The translations under genes were made by a program, and so were the position numbers. From Streptomyces sp. RKND-216 (GTDB taxonomy: Bacteria > Actinomycetota > Actinomycetes > Streptomycetales > Streptomycetaceae), in contig NZ_SSBQ01000002.1 in the NCBI RefSeq assembly GCF_004795255.1, forward strand, positions 5,113,501 through 5,177,500: a DNA stretch of 64,000 bases, in the 5' to 3' direction. The notes below the pieces were generated by a model. The model was given only the letters and a program-made list of their open reading frames with translations. It was not told where the DNA came from and did no database searches. Shown here in pieces: positions 43,551 to 56,031 of this stretch (position 1 is its first letter; every line of letters begins with the position of its first letter).

Positions 43551-46500
43551 TTGAGCGCCTCACCCGCGTCCCCGGACGGGCTGCTCGCCCTGACCAGCGC
43601 CCAGACCGGGATCTGGAACGCGCAGCGTCTGGAGCCGGACTCGCCCTTCTACCTCGTCGGCGACGTGGTGGAGATAGCGGGCACCGAGCCGGTCGACGTG
43701 GACGCGCTGGTCGAAGCCGTCCGGGCCACCACCGAGGAGGCCGAGAGCCTGCGGCTGCGGTTCCACGACACCCCGGATGGGCCGCGGCAGACGATCGACG
43801 ACACTCCCGTCGCGCCGCCCGAGGTCGTCGACGTCCAAGCGGCGGCCGACCCGTCGGCCGCCGCCCACGCCCTGGTCGAAGCCGAACGGGCACGGGCCGG
43901 TGAGGCGTGCCGGGAGATGGTGGACCGGCCGCTGTACGCGCGCACCGTCATCCGCCTGTCCGACCGGGAGGTCTGGTACACCCAGCTCGGCCACCATCTG
44001 GTCTTCGACGGCTACAGCGCCGCGATGCTGGCCCGCCGCACTGCCGCCCGCTACACCGCGCTGGTGCGCGGGACCGAGGCACCCAAGAGCCCCTTCGGCT
44101 CGTTCGCCGACATCGTCGCAGGCGACCGTGCCTACCGCGACGGCGAGCGATTCGCCGAGGACCGCGCCTACTGGGTCGACCGCTTCACCCCGCTGCCCGA
44201 CCTCGGCGACACCGGCAGCGCCGCCGGACCGCCCGACCGCACTCTGACCGCCCGTGCCGTCGTCACGCCCGACGAGACGGCACGACTGCGCGCGTACGCC
44301 GAACGCGAGGGCGTCACCTGGGGCGAGGCGCTGATCGCCTGCTACGCCGCCTTCCTCCACCGCATGCTGGGCCACACCGACGTGGTGTTCGCCCTCCCGC
44401 TGATGTGCCGTGCCGGCTCCGCCGAACTGCGCACCCCTGCCATGGCCGTGAACGTGCTGCCGCTGCGGACGACCGTCCGAGGCGGGGACGACCTCGGTGC
44501 CCTCGGCCGGCGCGTAGCCGCCGCCATGCGCGAGATGCGCGAGCACCAGCGCTACCGGGGCGAGGACCTGCCCCGCGACCTCGGCGCCCCGGGCGCGGGC
44601 GCGCTGCTGCACGGACGCGGCATCAACCTCAAGGCCTTCGACCTGGCGATTGACTTCGCCGGCGCCACCGGAGTGATGCGCAACGTCGCGGGCGGCCCGC
44701 CCGAGGACATGGGCCTGAGCGTACTCCCCACGCGTGACGGCGGCCTGCTGCTCGGCTTCGAGGTCGACGCCCGCACCAACGACCAGACCACCGTCGACGG
44801 CAAGCTGACCGGCCTGCGGGCCCTGCTGGCAGGGCTGACCGACGGCCTGCCCGTGGGACGCATCCCCCTCACCGGCAAGGGCGGACGGCTGCCGGCCGAC
44901 TGGACCCCGCCCGCCCTGCCCGGCACCCCGCTCGACGTGCCCGCCGCGTTCGACGCGGCGGCCGCCGCCCGGCCCGGGGACACCGCCCTCGTCTGCGGGG
45001 AGGACCGACTGTCCGCCGGCGAACTGGCCGGCCGGGTGCACCGGCTGGCCCGCGCCCTGCGTGCCCGCGGCATCGGCCCCGACGACGTCGTGGCCCTGGC
45101 CCTGCCACGCTCCGCCGACATGGTGGTCGCCCTGCTCGCGGTGCTCGACGCGGGCGCCGCGTTCCAGCCCCTGGACGTCACGCACCCCTGCGAGCGGCTG
45201 CGTGAACTCGTCGCCGACACGAGCCCCGCGCTGGTGCTGACGGACGGCACGATCGACGGCCTGCCCTGGCGCACGCTGCTCGACGAGGCGGCCGGACTGC
45301 CCGGCGCGCCGCTGCACGACGGCGAACTGGCCGCTCCCCGGCACCCCGACCACCTCGCCTACGTCATCCACACCTCCGGATCGACCGGACGCCCCAAGGG
45401 TGTACTCGTGCGCACCGGAGGACTCGCCGCGCTGCTGCACCACCAGCGGGCCACCGTCGTCGCCGAGGCCGAACGGGACGCGGGCCGGCGCCTGCGCGTC
45501 GCCCACACCTACTCGTTCGCCTTCGACTCCGCATGCGACCACCTGGTCTGGCTGCTGTGCGGACACGAACTGCACGTCTACGACGCGGAGACCGCCCGCG
45601 ACGCCGACGCTCTCCTCGCCGCGTACGCCCGCGACGGCATCGACGTCGTGGACACCACACCGTCCATGGCCGTGCCGCTTCTCGACGGCGGCCTGCTGGA
45701 CCTGCGGCCGGCGCTGCTGGTCCTGGGCGGCGAGGCCACATCCCCCGCCCTGTGGCGCCGGGTCGCCGAAGCGGGTGTCACCGCCCGCAACATGTACGGC
45801 CCGACCGAGGCGACGGTCGACGGCACCACCGCGAGGATCACCGGCGAGGAGCCGACGATCGGACGGCCGCTCGCGGGCACCCGCGCCTACGTCCTGGACA
45901 ACGCGCTCCAGCCCGTGCCGCACGGCACCGCGGGCGAGCTCTACCTCGCCGGCCCGCACCTGGCCCGCGGCTACCTCGGCATGCCCGGCGCGACCGCCGA
46001 CCGGTTCGTCGCCGACCCGTACGGCCCCCCCGGCGACCGGATGTACCGCACCGGCGACACCGCCCGCTGGGTGCCCGGACGCGGTCTGGAGTACCTCGGC
46101 CGCAGCGACGGACAGGTCAAGGTCCGCGGCCACCGGGTGGAGATCGGCGAGGTCGAGGCCGCGCTCGGCGCGGTGCCCTCCGTCACGGCGGCGGCCGCCG
46201 CCGTCCGGTCCGCACGTCTGGTCGGCTGGGTCGTCTCCTCCTCCGCCACGCCGGAGACCGTTCGCGCCCACCTCGCCGCGCGCCTGCCCGAGCACCTGGT
46301 GCCCGCCGCCGTGGTCGTGCTCGACGCTCTGCCGGTCACCCCCAACGGCAAGCTCGACCGCGCCGCCCTGCCCGCACCGGCGGCCACCACCGGGGGAAGG
46401 GCGCCGAGCACCGAGACCGAACGGCAGCTGTGCGCCGTCCTCGCCGAGGTGTTCGAGGCCGAACAGGTCGGAGTCGACGACGACTTCTTCTCCCTCGGAG

Positions 46501-49500
46501 GCGACAGCATCACCGCCATCACCGTCAGCAGCAGGCTCCGCGCCCGCGGCCTCCAGCTGCGCCCACGCGACCTGCTGGCGAACTGCAGCTTCGCCGCCCT
46601 GGCCGCATCCGCCACCCCGGTGCAGGACCCCCCGGAGCCCGCCGACGAACCGACCGGACCGGTCCCCGCGCCGCCGATCGTCCGCGCCCTCCTCGACCCG
46701 CACCCCGACGTGGACGTCGTCGCTGGCTACGCCCAGTGGACCGCCCTCCGTGTCGACGGACTCGCCCACGACGCGCTGGCCTCGGGCGTCCGGGCCGTTC
46801 TCGACCACCACGACGCACTGCGCCTGCGGGCCGGCGATGGTCTCGACGTGCTCCCCGCCGGCTCCGTCCCGGCCGTCGTCCGCGAGGTCCACGACCAGGA
46901 CGTCGCGGCCCTGGCAGGCGACCTGGCCGCTGAACTCGACCCGCGCACGGGCGACCTGCTGCGCGTCACCCTCGTCCGGACCGGCGAGGGCGCCCCGGAC
47001 CGGCTGGTCGTCGTCGTCCACCACCTCGCCATGGACGGCGTGTCCTGGCGCATCCTGCTGCCCGACCTCCACACGGCCTGCACCGGCGGCACCCTCGCCC
47101 CGGTCGGCACGTCGTGGCGGCGGCACGCCACGACCCTCGCCGAGCAGGGGGAGTCCGGCGCCCGTCGGGACGAACTGCCCTACTGGCGGGCCGCGTTGGA
47201 GAGCGCCCCACGCCTCGGCGCCCGCCCCCTGGACCAGACCCGCGACACCGTCGCCACCGCGCGCCGGTCGGTCACCGTCGCCTCCCCGGAGGTCACCGAC
47301 GCCCTGCTGACCACCCTCCCCGCCGCCTACCGCGCCGGCGTCGACGAGGTGCTGCTCGCCGCACTCGTCCTCGCCCTCCGCGACCTCGGCCTGACCGGCG
47401 ACGCCACGACCATCACCATGGAGGGCCACGGCCGCGAACACCTCGACCTGTCCCGCACCGTCGGCTGGTTCACCAGTGAGTACCCGCTGCGCGTCCCCGC
47501 CTCCGGCGGCACCCGCCAGGTGCTGCGCGCCGCCAAGGAGGCCAAGCGCGGCGTTCCCGACGCGGGCGTCGGCTACGGCGTCCTGCGCCACCTCGACCCG
47601 TCGGCCGGGCCCGAACTGGCGGCCGCACCGCCCCCGGACGTCCTGCTCAACTACCTCGGCCGGTTCTCCGACACGCCCGCCCCCGGCTGGCGGCTCCCGG
47701 GGGAGGACGCCTTCTCCGTGACCGAGCCGGACGCCAAGGCGCTGGAACAGGTCCTGGCCCTCAACTGCTTCGTCCACGAGGAGGGCGCGCCCCGCCTCGC
47801 CGTCGAGTGGACCGCCGCCGGCGAGGTGCTCGGCCCCGACGCGGTCGGCGACCTCCAGACGGCATGGGCCGCCGCGCTGGAGACCCTGGCCGACCACGCC
47901 CGGCACACCGCCGGCGGCCTCACCCCGTCCGACCTGCCCCTGGTCGCCCTCGACCAGGCCGCGATCGACACCCTCGAACGCACCGGCCCCGTCGCCGACG
48001 TTCTGCCCGCCACGCCCCTCCAGGTCGGGCTGTCGTTCCACACCCTGGTCCGCGACGACCAGGACACCGACGTGTACGTCGTGCAGGCCGTGACCACCCT
48101 CGCCGGAACGCTGGACCCCGACCTGATGGCCGAGGCAGCACGGGAACTGCTGCGCCGTCACCCCGCGCTGCGCGTCCACCTCGCCCCGGTCGGCGACGAC
48201 GTGGTGCAGGTGATCCCGGCCGACGTCACCCTGGAGTGGACTCAGGACGACCGCTTCCCGGAGGCCGCCCGCGCCGAACTGTCCCGCCCGTTCGACCCGG
48301 CGAAGCCCCCGCTGATCCGCTTCCTGCTGTCCCGCACAGGACCCGCCGAGCACAAGCTGGTGATCACCAACCACCACGCCCTGCTCGACGGCTGGTCGAT
48401 GCCGCTGGTCGGCCGCACGCTCCTCGCCCTCTACGCCGAACTCGCCGGCGGCCCCGCCGTGCCCGCCGGCCCCCCGCTGTCGGAGTACTTCCGCTGGCTC
48501 GCAGGGCGGGACCGGGACGCCTCCCTGACCGCGTGGCGCGACGCGCTGGCGGGCGTGGACGACGCGACCCGCCTCGCACCCGCGACCACCGAGACCGCCG
48601 TCGAGCGGCCCGGACGCGTCACCACCGGCCTCGGACGGGAGTTCAGCGACCGGCTCCGCGCCTTCGCCCGCGAGCAGGGCGTCACGCTGACGACCGTGCT
48701 CCAGACCGCCTACGGCCTGCTGCTCGGCAAGCTCACCGGACGCCGCGACGTCGTGTTCGGCTGTCCCGTCTCGGGACGGCCCGCCGAGGTGGACGGCATC
48801 GGCTCGATGATCGGCCAGCTCGGCACCACCATCCCGGTCCGCATCCGGCACGCGCAGGACGAGACCGTGCGCGAGGTGATGGCCCGGGTGCACGACGAGA
48901 GCGTCACCCTGGCCGAGCACCACTACGTCGGCCTGCCCGAGATCCAGCGCAACTCCGGGGTCGGCGAACTCTTCGACACCATGCTGGTGATGGAGAACTT
49001 CCCGCTCTCCAGCCGGAAGCGCACCCCCCTCGCCCCCGGACTGGACCTCGCCGGAGTGGACATCACCGACGCCACGCACTACGCGCTGACCGTCATCGTG
49101 ATCCCGGAGGACGAGATCACGCTCGGGCTCGGCTACCAGCCGCACGCCTTCACCGAGCAGACCGTGCGCGACTACGCCCGCTGGCTGCACCACCTCCTGC
49201 GGGAGATCGTCGACGACCCGGCGCGTCCCGCCGTCGGCCTGCCCGTCCTCGACGCCGAGGAGCGGGAGCGCGTCCTGCGCACCGGCACCGAGATCGTCTC
49301 CGCGAAGGAACGCGGCCACTGGCTGGAGGAGTTCGCCGGCTGGGTGCGCCGCAAGCCCGACGCGGAAGCCCTGGTCTGCCGCGACCGCAGCCTCGGCTAC
49401 GCCGAACTGGACCGGCAGGCCAACCGGCTCGCCCACACCCTCATCGCCCACGGCGTGCGGCCCCAGGACCCCGTCGCCGTTCTCGTCGGACGCGACGTCG

Positions 49501-52500
49501 AGATGACGGTGGCGCTGTTCGGCGTCGCCAAGGCGGGCGCCGTCTACGTGCCCATGGACCCCGCCTACCCGCAGGAGCGGCTGGCCTACATGATCGACGA
49601 CATCGCCCCGGCCGCCGTCCTGTCGACCGGCGCCGAACCGCCCACCGGACGTGCGCTGCCGGTGCTGCGCCTGGACGACCCGGACACCCTCGCGTCCGCA
49701 CCGGACACCGACCCGGCGCAGGCGCGCGCCCACCTCAACGAGGACGCGCTCGCGTACGTCATCTACACCTCCGGCACCACCGGGCGCCCCAAGGGCGTCG
49801 GCGTCACGCACCGCGGCGTGCCCGACCTCATCGCTCTCCAGGAGGAGGTCGTCGGCGTCACCGAGCACGACCGGTACCTGCACTTCGCGACTACCAGCTT
49901 CGACGTCGCCTTCTGGCAGACCATGGTGCCGCTGCTCTCCGGCGGCACCTCCGTGATCGCGCCGGAGGAGGTGCGCGTCCCCGGCGACGAACTCCTCGAC
50001 TACATCGTCGAACACCGCGTCACCGGAGTGAACCTGCTGCCGTCGTTCCTCGCCGCCATGCCGGACGACCGCACGGTCGGCCCCGACGTCTTCTTCGTCG
50101 TCGGCGCCGAGCGCCTCGACCCCGAGCTGGCGCGGCGCTGGGGCGTGGGCCGCCGCGCGCTCTTCAACGCCTACGGACCCACCGAGGTCACCATCAACTC
50201 CGTGACCTGGCACTACGACCCGGACGACCCCGGCCCGCTGCCGATCGGCCGCCCCGACCCCAACGTCCGCGCCTACGTTCTCGACGGCGGACTCCAGCCC
50301 GTCGGCGTCGGCGTGACGGGCGAGCTGTACCTCGCCGGACCGAGCCTGGCCCGCGGCTACATCGGACGCCCCGGCCTGACCGCCGCTGCGTTCGTGGCCG
50401 ACCCGTTCGGCCCTCCGGGGACGCGGATGTACCGCACCGGCGACCTGGTGCGGTGGCGCCCCGACGGGCAACTGGTCTTCCTAGGACGTGCCGACCACCA
50501 GATCAAGGTCCGCGGCTTCCGGGTCGAACTCGGCGAGATCGAGACCACCCTCACCCGCCACCCCGACGTCCGCGCCTGCGCCGTGATCCTGAGGGAAGGC
50601 AGGCTCGTCGGCTACGTCATCCCGACCGACGACGCCGACCTGGACGTGGCAGGCGTACGGGAGTACCTCGCCGCGGAGCTGCCGGACCACATGGTGCCGA
50701 CCGTTCTCGTCCCGGTCGACCACCTGCCGCTGAGTCCCAGCGGCAAGCTCGACCCCGCCGCGCTGCCCGACCCCGAGAGCGCCGCCGCCCCGCGCCGCGC
50801 ACCCGCAACCGGGGCCGAGGAAGCGCTGCTGGCCGTCTTCCGGGACATCCTGGGCACCGACGACATCGGCCCCGACGACGACTTCTTCACCATCGGCGGC
50901 GACAGCATCGTCTCGCTTCAGGTCGTCTCCCGGGCCCGCCGCCGGGGGTTCGGCCTGACCGCCCGCGACGTCTTCGAGGGCGAGACCGTCGCCGGCATCG
51001 CCGCCCGCGCACGCGCCCTCGACGGCGACGACGTGCCGGCCGTCGGCGACGCGCCGCTGACACCGCTCATGCGGGACCTGCTCGACCGGGCCGGGCCCGC
51101 CGCGGACGGCTTCTGCCAGTGGGTGGAGGTCTGCGTGCCGCCCGGCGGCGACGAGGCGACCTGGCGGACCGTGCTGGACGCCGTGCTGGCCCGGCACGAC
51201 GTGCTCCGCGCGCATCTGACTGACGACGCCCTGCGCGTCCCGCCGGCCGGCGCCGTCACCGCCGCCGACGTGCTGACCTGCGCCCGGGCCACGGACGACC
51301 TCCGCGCCCTGACCGACTCCCTGACCGACCGGGTCCGGGCGACGATGGACCCGCGCACCGGCCCGCTGCTGCGCGCGGTGTGGGTCGACGCCGGGCCGGA
51401 GCGGCCCGGCCGCCTCGTCCTCGTCGCCCACCACCTCGTCGTCGACGGCGTGTCCTGGCGCGTCCTGCTGGACGACCTCGAACACGCCCACGCGGGCGGG
51501 ACGTTGGCCCGCCACGGGCAGTCGTTTCTCGGCTGGGCGCGCTCGCTGCGCGACGCCGACCGGCGGGCCGAACTGCCGCACTGGCGGCAGATGACCCCCA
51601 CGCCGTCGCTCACCGGGCCGCTCGACCCCGCCCGGGACACCGTGGCCACCGCCCTCCACCACGAGATCGCCCTCGACGCCGACGCCACGCGCGCCCTCGT
51701 CACGACCCTGCCCGCCGCCTACCGCACCACCCCGGACGCCCCGCTGCTCACCGCGCTCGTCCAGGCCGTCCGTGCCTGGCGCGGGACGCCGGACCTGCTC
51801 GTCGCGATGGAGAGCCATGGCCGCCCACCGCAGGTCGATCTGTCGCAGACCGTCGGCTGGTTCACCGCCGTCCACCCGGTGCGGCTCGATGCGGGCGACG
51901 ACGTCAAGGCCGTCGCCCGGCGCCTGCGCGCCCAGGGCGACTGCCTCGGCCACGGCATCCTCACCACGGCCGGTCTGCTCGACCCCGTGCGACCTGAGAT
52001 CGCCTGGAACTACCTCGGCCAGTACCCCGGCGTCCCGGAACGAGAGACGCCGTGGCAGGCGCCGCCGGACGCCGACCCGCTCGGCTCGGGAGGCTCCGAC
52101 GCCATGCCCCTGCCGCACGGCCTCATGGTCAACGCCCTGGTGCGCGACGACGCGCTCGGGGTCCGGATCACCTGGCCGTCAGCGCTGTTCACCGCCGACG
52201 AGATCGCCGGCCTGGCCGAGCACCTGCGGACCGCGCTCCGACGCGTCGCCGCCGCACCGGAGATCAGGGCCCTCGACGGCGACCGTCCCGCCGCCGAGGT
52301 GCAACCACTCACGCCGCTGCAGGAGGTGATGCTGCGGCACTCCCGCAGCGAACGCCCCGACCCGTACACGGTGCAGTCGACGTTCTCCCTCGCCGGACCG
52401 CTCGACGTCGACGCCCTGCACGCCGCCGGCGCGGACCTGCTGGCCCGCCACCCGAACCTGGGCGCCGTCTTCCCCGCCGACCTGGCGGTGATCCCCGAGG

Positions 52501-53519
52501 CGCCGCGGCCGGACTGCCGCGTGACCGACGGGCCGGCCGACGAGGTGCTGGCCGCAGACCTGGCCGAAGGGTTCGACCTCACTTCGGGACCCCTCGTCCG
52601 GCTGACCGTGATCCGCCACGGACACGACCGCGCCGACCTGGTCCTGACCAGCCATCACGTCCTCTCCGACGGCTGGTCGGCGCCCCGCATCCTCACCGAA
52701 CTGTTCGCCCTGTACACCGCCCGCGTGCGCGGTACGGCACCGGACCTCCCGGCCCCCGTACCGTTCTCCGACTACCTGCGCTGGCGCACCGACCACGAAC
52801 CCGACCTCGGCGCCTGGGCCGCCGAACTGGACGGCCTGCCCGAGGGGAACTACCTGAGCGACGCCGGTGGCGCCGGCCCCGCCTGGCAGGACCCCGACGT
52901 CATCGCCTTCGACGCCGAGCTGGTCGCCGACCTCACCGCCCTCGGCGCCGAGCGCGGGCTGACCCGCAACACCCTCCTCCAGGGCGCCTGGTCGTTGCTG
53001 CTCGCCCGGCGCTCCGGGCACACCGACGTCTGCTTCGGCGCCATGGTGGCCTGCCGCCCTCCGGAACTGGACGGGGTCGAGGAGATCATCGGCCTGCTGG
53101 CCAACACCGTGCCCGTACGGGCCACGCTGCGTGGCACGCTCGCCGAGACCCTCGCCGGCCTCCAGGCCCGGCAGCGGGCCCTGGTCGAACATCACCACGT
53201 GGCCCTGCCCGACGTGGAGCGGGCGACCGGCCGGCAGCGGCTGTTCGACAGCGTGGTGGTCTTCGAGAACTACCCCGTCGACCCGGACCGGCTGCGGGAA
53301 CCCGCCCCCGGGCTCACCGTCGTCGGGATGCGGTTCCGCGAGGCCACCCACCATCCGGTGACCCTGACCGTCATGCCGGACGGCGCCGGCTGGACCGGCG
53401 TGCTCGCCCGCCGGGCCGGAGTGGAGGCCGACGGGCTCGCCGAAGAGTTCCTCGAACTGCTCCGCACCCTGCGCGCCCACCTGGACATCGACGTCACTGA
53501 TCTCCTGGAGCGCCGATGA
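43551..53519 (+). CDS. Two-module NRPS, C-A-T-E-C-A-T-E-C, siderophore assembly
   Basis: 3322 residues from a TTG with AAGGAGA upstream. C1 (about 10-440, HHLVFDG at 148) should accept DHB from the aryl carrier. A1 about 465-930, T1 Ser986, E1 with HHLAMDG at 1157. C2 with HHALLDG at 1608; A2 about 1960-2370; T2 Ser2452; E2 with HHLVVDG at 2627. C3 (HHVLSDG at 3035) is the last domain; there is no thioesterase or reductase. Hand-read A2 pocket residues (GrsA numbering) are D235, V236, W239, N278, V299, G301, A322, I330, N331; A1 has a shortened A4 loop and D278, V299, G301, V330, D331. Neither gives a safe substrate. Both amino acids should become D. C3 probably releases the chain. Confidence 0.93.
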   Translation: MSASPASPDGLLALTSAQTGIWNAQRLEPDSPFYLVGDVVEIAGTEPVDVDALVEAVRATTEEAESLRLRFHDTPDGPRQTIDDTPVAPPEVVDVQAAADPSAAAHALVEAERARAGEACREMVDRPLYARTVIRLSDREVWYTQLGHHLVFDGYSAAMLARRTAARYTALVRGTEAPKSPFGSFADIVAGDRAYRDGERFAEDRAYWVDRFTPLPDLGDTGSAAGPPDRTLTARAVVTPDETARLRAYAEREGVTWGEALIACYAAFLHRMLGHTDVVFALPLMCRAGSAELRTPAMAVNVLPLRTTVRGGDDLGALGRRVAAAMREMREHQRYRGEDLPRDLGAPGAGALLHGRGINLKAFDLAIDFAGATGVMRNVAGGPPEDMGLSVLPTRDGGLLLGFEVDARTNDQTTVDGKLTGLRALLAGLTDGLPVGRIPLTGKGGRLPADWTPPALPGTPLDVPAAFDAAAAARPGDTALVCGEDRLSAGELAGRVHRLARALRARGIGPDDVVALALPRSADMVVALLAVLDAGAAFQPLDVTHPCERLRELVADTSPALVLTDGTIDGLPWRTLLDEAAGLPGAPLHDGELAAPRHPDHLAYVIHTSGSTGRPKGVLVRTGGLAALLHHQRATVVAEAERDAGRRLRVAHTYSFAFDSACDHLVWLLCGHELHVYDAETARDADALLAAYARDGIDVVDTTPSMAVPLLDGGLLDLRPALLVLGGEATSPALWRRVAEAGVTARNMYGPTEATVDGTTARITGEEPTIGRPLAGTRAYVLDNALQPVPHGTAGELYLAGPHLARGYLGMPGATADRFVADPYGPPGDRMYRTGDTARWVPGRGLEYLGRSDGQVKVRGHRVEIGEVEAALGAVPSVTAAAAAVRSARLVGWVVSSSATPETVRAHLAARLPEHLVPAAVVVLDALPVTPNGKLDRAALPAPAATTGGRAPSTETERQLCAVLAEVFEAEQVGVDDDFFSLGGDSITAITVSSRLRARGLQLRPRDLLANCSFAALAASATPVQDPPEPADEPTGPVPAPPIVRALLDPHPDVDVVAGYAQWTALRVDGLAHDALASGVRAVLDHHDALRLRAGDGLDVLPAGSVPAVVREVHDQDVAALAGDLAAELDPRTGDLLRVTLVRTGEGAPDRLVVVVHHLAMDGVSWRILLPDLHTACTGGTLAPVGTSWRRHATTLAEQGESGARRDELPYWRAALESAPRLGARPLDQTRDTVATARRSVTVASPEVTDALLTTLPAAYRAGVDEVLLAALVLALRDLGLTGDATTITMEGHGREHLDLSRTVGWFTSEYPLRVPASGGTRQVLRAAKEAKRGVPDAGVGYGVLRHLDPSAGPELAAAPPPDVLLNYLGRFSDTPAPGWRLPGEDAFSVTEPDAKALEQVLALNCFVHEEGAPRLAVEWTAAGEVLGPDAVGDLQTAWAAALETLADHARHTAGGLTPSDLPLVALDQAAIDTLERTGPVADVLPATPLQVGLSFHTLVRDDQDTDVYVVQAVTTLAGTLDPDLMAEAARELLRRHPALRVHLAPVGDDVVQVIPADVTLEWTQDDRFPEAARAELSRPFDPAKPPLIRFLLSRTGPAEHKLVITNHHALLDGWSMPLVGRTLLALYAELAGGPAVPAGPPLSEYFRWLAGRDRDASLTAWRDALAGVDDATRLAPATTETAVERPGRVTTGLGREFSDRLRAFAREQGVTLTTVLQTAYGLLLGKLTGRRDVVFGCPVSGRPAEVDGIGSMIGQLGTTIPVRIRHAQDETVREVMARVHDESVTLAEHHYVGLPEIQRNSGVGELFDTMLVMENFPLSSRKRTPLAPGLDLAGVDITDATHYALTVIVIPEDEITLGLGYQPHAFTEQTVRDYARWLHHLLREIVDDPARPAVGLPVLDAEERERVLRTGTEIVSAKERGHWLEEFAGWVRRKPDAEALVCRDRSLGYAELDRQANRLAHTLIAHGVRPQDPVAVLVGRDVEMTVALFGVAKAGAVYVPMDPAYPQERLAYMIDDIAPAAVLSTGAEPPTGRALPVLRLDDPDTLASAPDTDPAQARAHLNEDALAYVIYTSGTTGRPKGVGVTHRGVPDLIALQEEVVGVTEHDRYLHFATTSFDVAFWQTMVPLLSGGTSVIAPEEVRVPGDELLDYIVEHRVTGVNLLPSFLAAMPDDRTVGPDVFFVVGAERLDPELARRWGVGRRALFNAYGPTEVTINSVTWHYDPDDPGPLPIGRPDPNVRAYVLDGGLQPVGVGVTGELYLAGPSLARGYIGRPGLTAAAFVADPFGPPGTRMYRTGDLVRWRPDGQLVFLGRADHQIKVRGFRVELGEIETTLTRHPDVRACAVILREGRLVGYVIPTDDADLDVAGVREYLAAELPDHMVPTVLVPVDHLPLSPSGKLDPAALPDPESAAAPRRAPATGAEEALLAVFRDILGTDDIGPDDDFFTIGGDSIVSLQVVSRARRRGFGLTARDVFEGETVAGIAARARALDGDDVPAVGDAPLTPLMRDLLDRAGPAADGFCQWVEVCVPPGGDEATWRTVLDAVLARHDVLRAHLTDDALRVPPAGAVTAADVLTCARATDDLRALTDSLTDRVRATMDPRTGPLLRAVWVDAGPERPGRLVLVAHHLVVDGVSWRVLLDDLEHAHAGGTLARHGQSFLGWARSLRDADRRAELPHWRQMTPTPSLTGPLDPARDTVATALHHEIALDADATRALVTTLPAAYRTTPDAPLLTALVQAVRAWRGTPDLLVAMESHGRPPQVDLSQTVGWFTAVHPVRLDAGDDVKAVARRLRAQGDCLGHGILTTAGLLDPVRPEIAWNYLGQYPGVPERETPWQAPPDADPLGSGGSDAMPLPHGLMVNALVRDDALGVRITWPSALFTADEIAGLAEHLRTALRRVAAAPEIRALDGDRPAAEVQPLTPLQEVMLRHSRSERPDPYTVQSTFSLAGPLDVDALHAAGADLLARHPNLGAVFPADLAVIPEAPRPDCRVTDGPADEVLAADLAEGFDLTSGPLVRLTVIRHGHDRADLVLTSHHVLSDGWSAPRILTELFALYTARVRGTAPDLPAPVPFSDYLRWRTDHEPDLGAWAAELDGLPEGNYLSDAGGAGPAWQDPDVIAFDAELVADLTALGAERGLTRNTLLQGAWSLLLARRSGHTDVCFGAMVACRPPELDGVEEIIGLLANTVPVRATLRGTLAETLAGLQARQRALVEHHHVALPDVERATGRQRLFDSVVVFENYPVDPDRLREPAPGLTVVGMRFREATHHPVTLTVMPDGAGWTGVLARRAGVEADGLAEEFLELLRTLRAHLDIDVTDLLERR

Positions 53520-54916
53520 GCGAGAAGACCGCTCCCCCGGCGGAACGGGTCGACGGACGGCTGCTGCGCGTCGCGTTCATCCTGGTGCTCGGCACGTTCA
53601 TGGCCACCATGGACGCGACCATCGTGAGCGTCGGCATCGACACCCTGACCGAGGAGTTCGGCACCTCCGTCGCCGGCATCCAGTGGGTCACCACCGCCTA
53701 CCTGCTGGCCGTCGTCGCCGCCGTCCCGGCGTCCGGGTGGCTGGCCGACCGCTTCGGCGGGCGACGTATCTGGCTCGTGGCGGTCGGCGTGTTCCTGCTC
53801 GGCTCGGTGCTGTGCGCGCTCGCCTGGTCAGCGACCAGCCTCGTCGTGTTCCGGGTGATTCAGGGCCTCGGCGGGGGACTGCTGCCGCCGACCGGCCAGG
53901 CGCTCCTGGCCCGCGTCGCCGGGCCCGGCCGTACCGGACGGGTCATCAGCATCGTCGCGGTCGTCCCGCTGCTCTCCCCGGTGCTCGGCCCGCTGGCCGG
54001 CGGCTCCATCCTGCATGTGGCGCCCTGGCCGTGGCTGTTCCTGGTCAACCTGCCGATCGGCGCGGTCGCGATACTGCTGGCCCGCCGGTACGTCCCGGCG
54101 GTTCCTCCGTCGGACCGGCGGACCGCGTTCGACCTGCGGGGGGCCGTGCTGCTCTCGCCCGGTCTGGCCGTGCTCGTCCTCGGGCTCACCGAGGTCGCAC
54201 ACGGCCGCACCGTCCCCGCGGCCGTCGGGATCGCCGCCGGCCTGGCCATGCTCGTGGGCTTCGTGGTGCACGGGCTCCGCACCCGCCGCACCCCGCTCAT
54301 CGACCCCCGCCTGTTCGCCCGGCCCCCTTTCGGCGCCGCCGCCCTGGCGCTGCTCGTGCTGGGGGCGTCGGTATTCGGCACGGCGTTCCTGCTGCCGCTG
54401 TACTTCCAGACCGGCCGGGGCCTGTCGCCCTGGGAGGCCGGGCTGTTGCTCGCACCCCAAGGGGTGGGCGCGGCCGCCGGATCGGTGCTGGTCAACCGCA
54501 CCATCGAAGCGGTGGCCCCGCGCACGCTGGTGGTGACCGGCATCGCGCTGGTCCTCGCGGGCACCGTCCCGTTCACCCAGCTCGGCCAGGGGCTGCCGGA
54601 CCTCGTGCTCGCCTCGGCGCTGCTGGTCCGCGGCCTCGGCATGGCCATGATCGGCGCGCCGGTGATGAACATCGTCTACAGCCGCATCGAACCCGAGCAC
54701 CTTCCCCGGGCCTCCGGAGCCCTCAACCTGCTCAACACCGTGGGCGGTTCGGTCGGCACCGCGGCGCTCGCCGTGGTGCTGCAGGACCGGCTGGCCGCCC
54801 GGAGCACGGACATCGACCAGGCGTTCGCCGACACCTTCTGGTGGGTGCTCGGCCTCTGCCTGCTCGCCGCCGCCGGGGCCACCAGGCTGCCCCGAACCCA
54901 CGCTAGGAAGCCGTGA
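53516..54916 (+). CDS. DHA2-type MFS exporter
   Basis: A 466-residue membrane protein of the 14-helix DHA2 (EmrB/QacA) group, with LADRFGGRR after the second helix and [15 protein letters not shown] near the fifth. It probably exports the finished siderophore. It overlaps the NRPS stop (ATGA) and the DAHP synthase start (GTGA), so it belongs to the same operon. Confidence 0.9.
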   Translation: MSEKTAPPAERVDGRLLRVAFILVLGTFMATMDATIVSVGIDTLTEEFGTSVAGIQWVTTAYLLAVVAAVPASGWLADRFGGRRIWLVAVGVFLLGSVLCALAWSATSLVVFRVIQGLGGGLLPPTGQALLARVAGPGRTGRVISIVAVVPLLSPVLGPLAGGSILHVAPWPWLFLVNLPIGAVAILLARRYVPAVPPSDRRTAFDLRGAVLLSPGLAVLVLGLTEVAHGRTVPAAVGIAAGLAMLVGFVVHGLRTRRTPLIDPRLFARPPFGAAALALLVLGASVFGTAFLLPLYFQTGRGLSPWEAGLLLAPQGVGAAAGSVLVNRTIEAVAPRTLVVTGIALVLAGTVPFTQLGQGLPDLVLASALLVRGLGMAMIGAPVMNIVYSRIEPEHLPRASGALNLLNTVGGSVGTAALAVVLQDRLAARSTDIDQAFADTFWWVLGLCLLAAAGATRLPRTHARKP

Positions 54917-55935
54917 TGCATCCCCTGCCCACACCGGCCGACCTGTCCGCCGCGCACTCGCTGCCGGCGGCGACCGAGAAGGCCGTCGCGCAGCACCGGG
55001 AGACCGTCGCCGACGTGCTGGCCGGCCGCGACCCGCGTCTGCTCGCGATCGTCGGCCCGTGCTCCGTCCACGACCCCGAAGCGGCCCTGGAGTACGCGGA
55101 CCTGCTCGCTCCCGCCGCCCGGCGCCTCGCCGACGACCTGGTCGTCGTCTTCCGCGCCTATCTGGAGAAGCCCCGCACCGTCGCGGGCTGGACCGGCCTG
55201 CTCACCAGTCCGCGGCTGGACGGGAAGAGCGACCTGTCCACCGGCCTGCGCGTCGGCCGGTCCTTCCTGACCGAAGCGGCCGCCACCGGCCTGCCCCTGG
55301 CCTACGAGTTCGTCGACCCCGCCCTCAGCGCCTACGTCGCCGACACCGTGAGCTGGGGCGCGATCGGCGCCCGCACCGTCGCCAGCCAGCCCCACCGCCA
55401 CCTGGCGTCCTGGCTCCCCATGCCGATCGGCATGAAGAACTGTGTCTCCGGGCGCCTGGACACCGCCGTGGCCGCCCTCCAGGCCGCAGCCCACCAGCAC
55501 ACCCTCCCCGCGGTGTCTCCCGACGGCCGCCTCACCATGCTGCACAGCACCGGCAATCCTGACACCCACCTGGTGCTGCGCGGCGGGCCCACCCCCAACT
55601 ACGACCGGGCGAACGTCGCACAGGCCCGCGCCGCCCTCGCGGCGGTCGGGCTGCCCGAACGCATCGTCGTCGACGCCTCGCACGGCAACAGCGGCAAGGA
55701 CCACAACCGCCAGCCCGCCGTCGTCGCCGACGTGGCCGCACAGATCTCCGACGGCGACCCCGCCCTGGTCGGTGTGATGATCGAGTCCTACCTGGCCGAC
55801 GGCCGGCAGGACATCGCGGCCGACATCGCCCGCCGGGACCTCAGCGTCACCGACGCCTGCCTGGGCTGGTCCCGTACCGAGCCGCTGCTCGAAAGCCTCG
55901 CTCTGGCCGCCCGTCGCCGTCGGGCACGGCCCTGA
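54913..55935 (+). CDS. Type I (AroG-like) DAHP synthase
   Basis: A 340-residue 3-deoxy-7-phosphoheptulonate synthase. VGPCSVHDP, KPRTVAGWTGL, GMKNCVSG, LRGGPTPNYD and DASHGNSGKDH are the classical AroFGH motifs with metal-binding Cys, His, Glu and Asp. It condenses phosphoenolpyruvate with erythrose 4-phosphate at the entry of the shikimate pathway. Streptomycetes normally use a type II enzyme for primary metabolism, so this copy probably supplies chorismate for DHB, under iron control and possibly without the usual feedback. The start GTG 54913 overlaps the exporter stop; ATG 54916 is an alternative. Confidence 0.92.
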   Translation: MMHPLPTPADLSAAHSLPAATEKAVAQHRETVADVLAGRDPRLLAIVGPCSVHDPEAALEYADLLAPAARRLADDLVVVFRAYLEKPRTVAGWTGLLTSPRLDGKSDLSTGLRVGRSFLTEAAATGLPLAYEFVDPALSAYVADTVSWGAIGARTVASQPHRHLASWLPMPIGMKNCVSGRLDTAVAALQAAAHQHTLPAVSPDGRLTMLHSTGNPDTHLVLRGGPTPNYDRANVAQARAALAAVGLPERIVVDASHGNSGKDHNRQPAVVADVAAQISDGDPALVGVMIESYLADGRQDIAADIARRDLSVTDACLGWSRTEPLLESLALAARRRRARP

Positions 55936-55949
55936 CCGGAACGACGGGA

Positions 55950-55983
55950 GCCGCCGGTCGCCACGGTCGTGGCGACCGGCGGC
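55950..55983. terminator. 15-bp perfect hairpin ending the uptake-NRPS operon
   Basis: GCCGCCGGTCGCCAC and GTGGCGACCGGCGGC pair perfectly with a GGTC loop, between the DAHP synthase stop (55935) and the convergent amidohydrolase stop (56032). Confidence 0.78.
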
Positions 55984-56031
55984 GCTCTTCTCCGCCTTCG
56001 GGGGCGTGGCCCCCGTTCCCTTGCGGGGTGC

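Noticed and set aside
43560..50471. A 2303-codon open frame antisense to the NRPS
   Set aside because: It is a mirror of GC-rich codon bias; its composition is Gly/Asp/His/Gln-rich without any domain and it lies opposite a certain gene.
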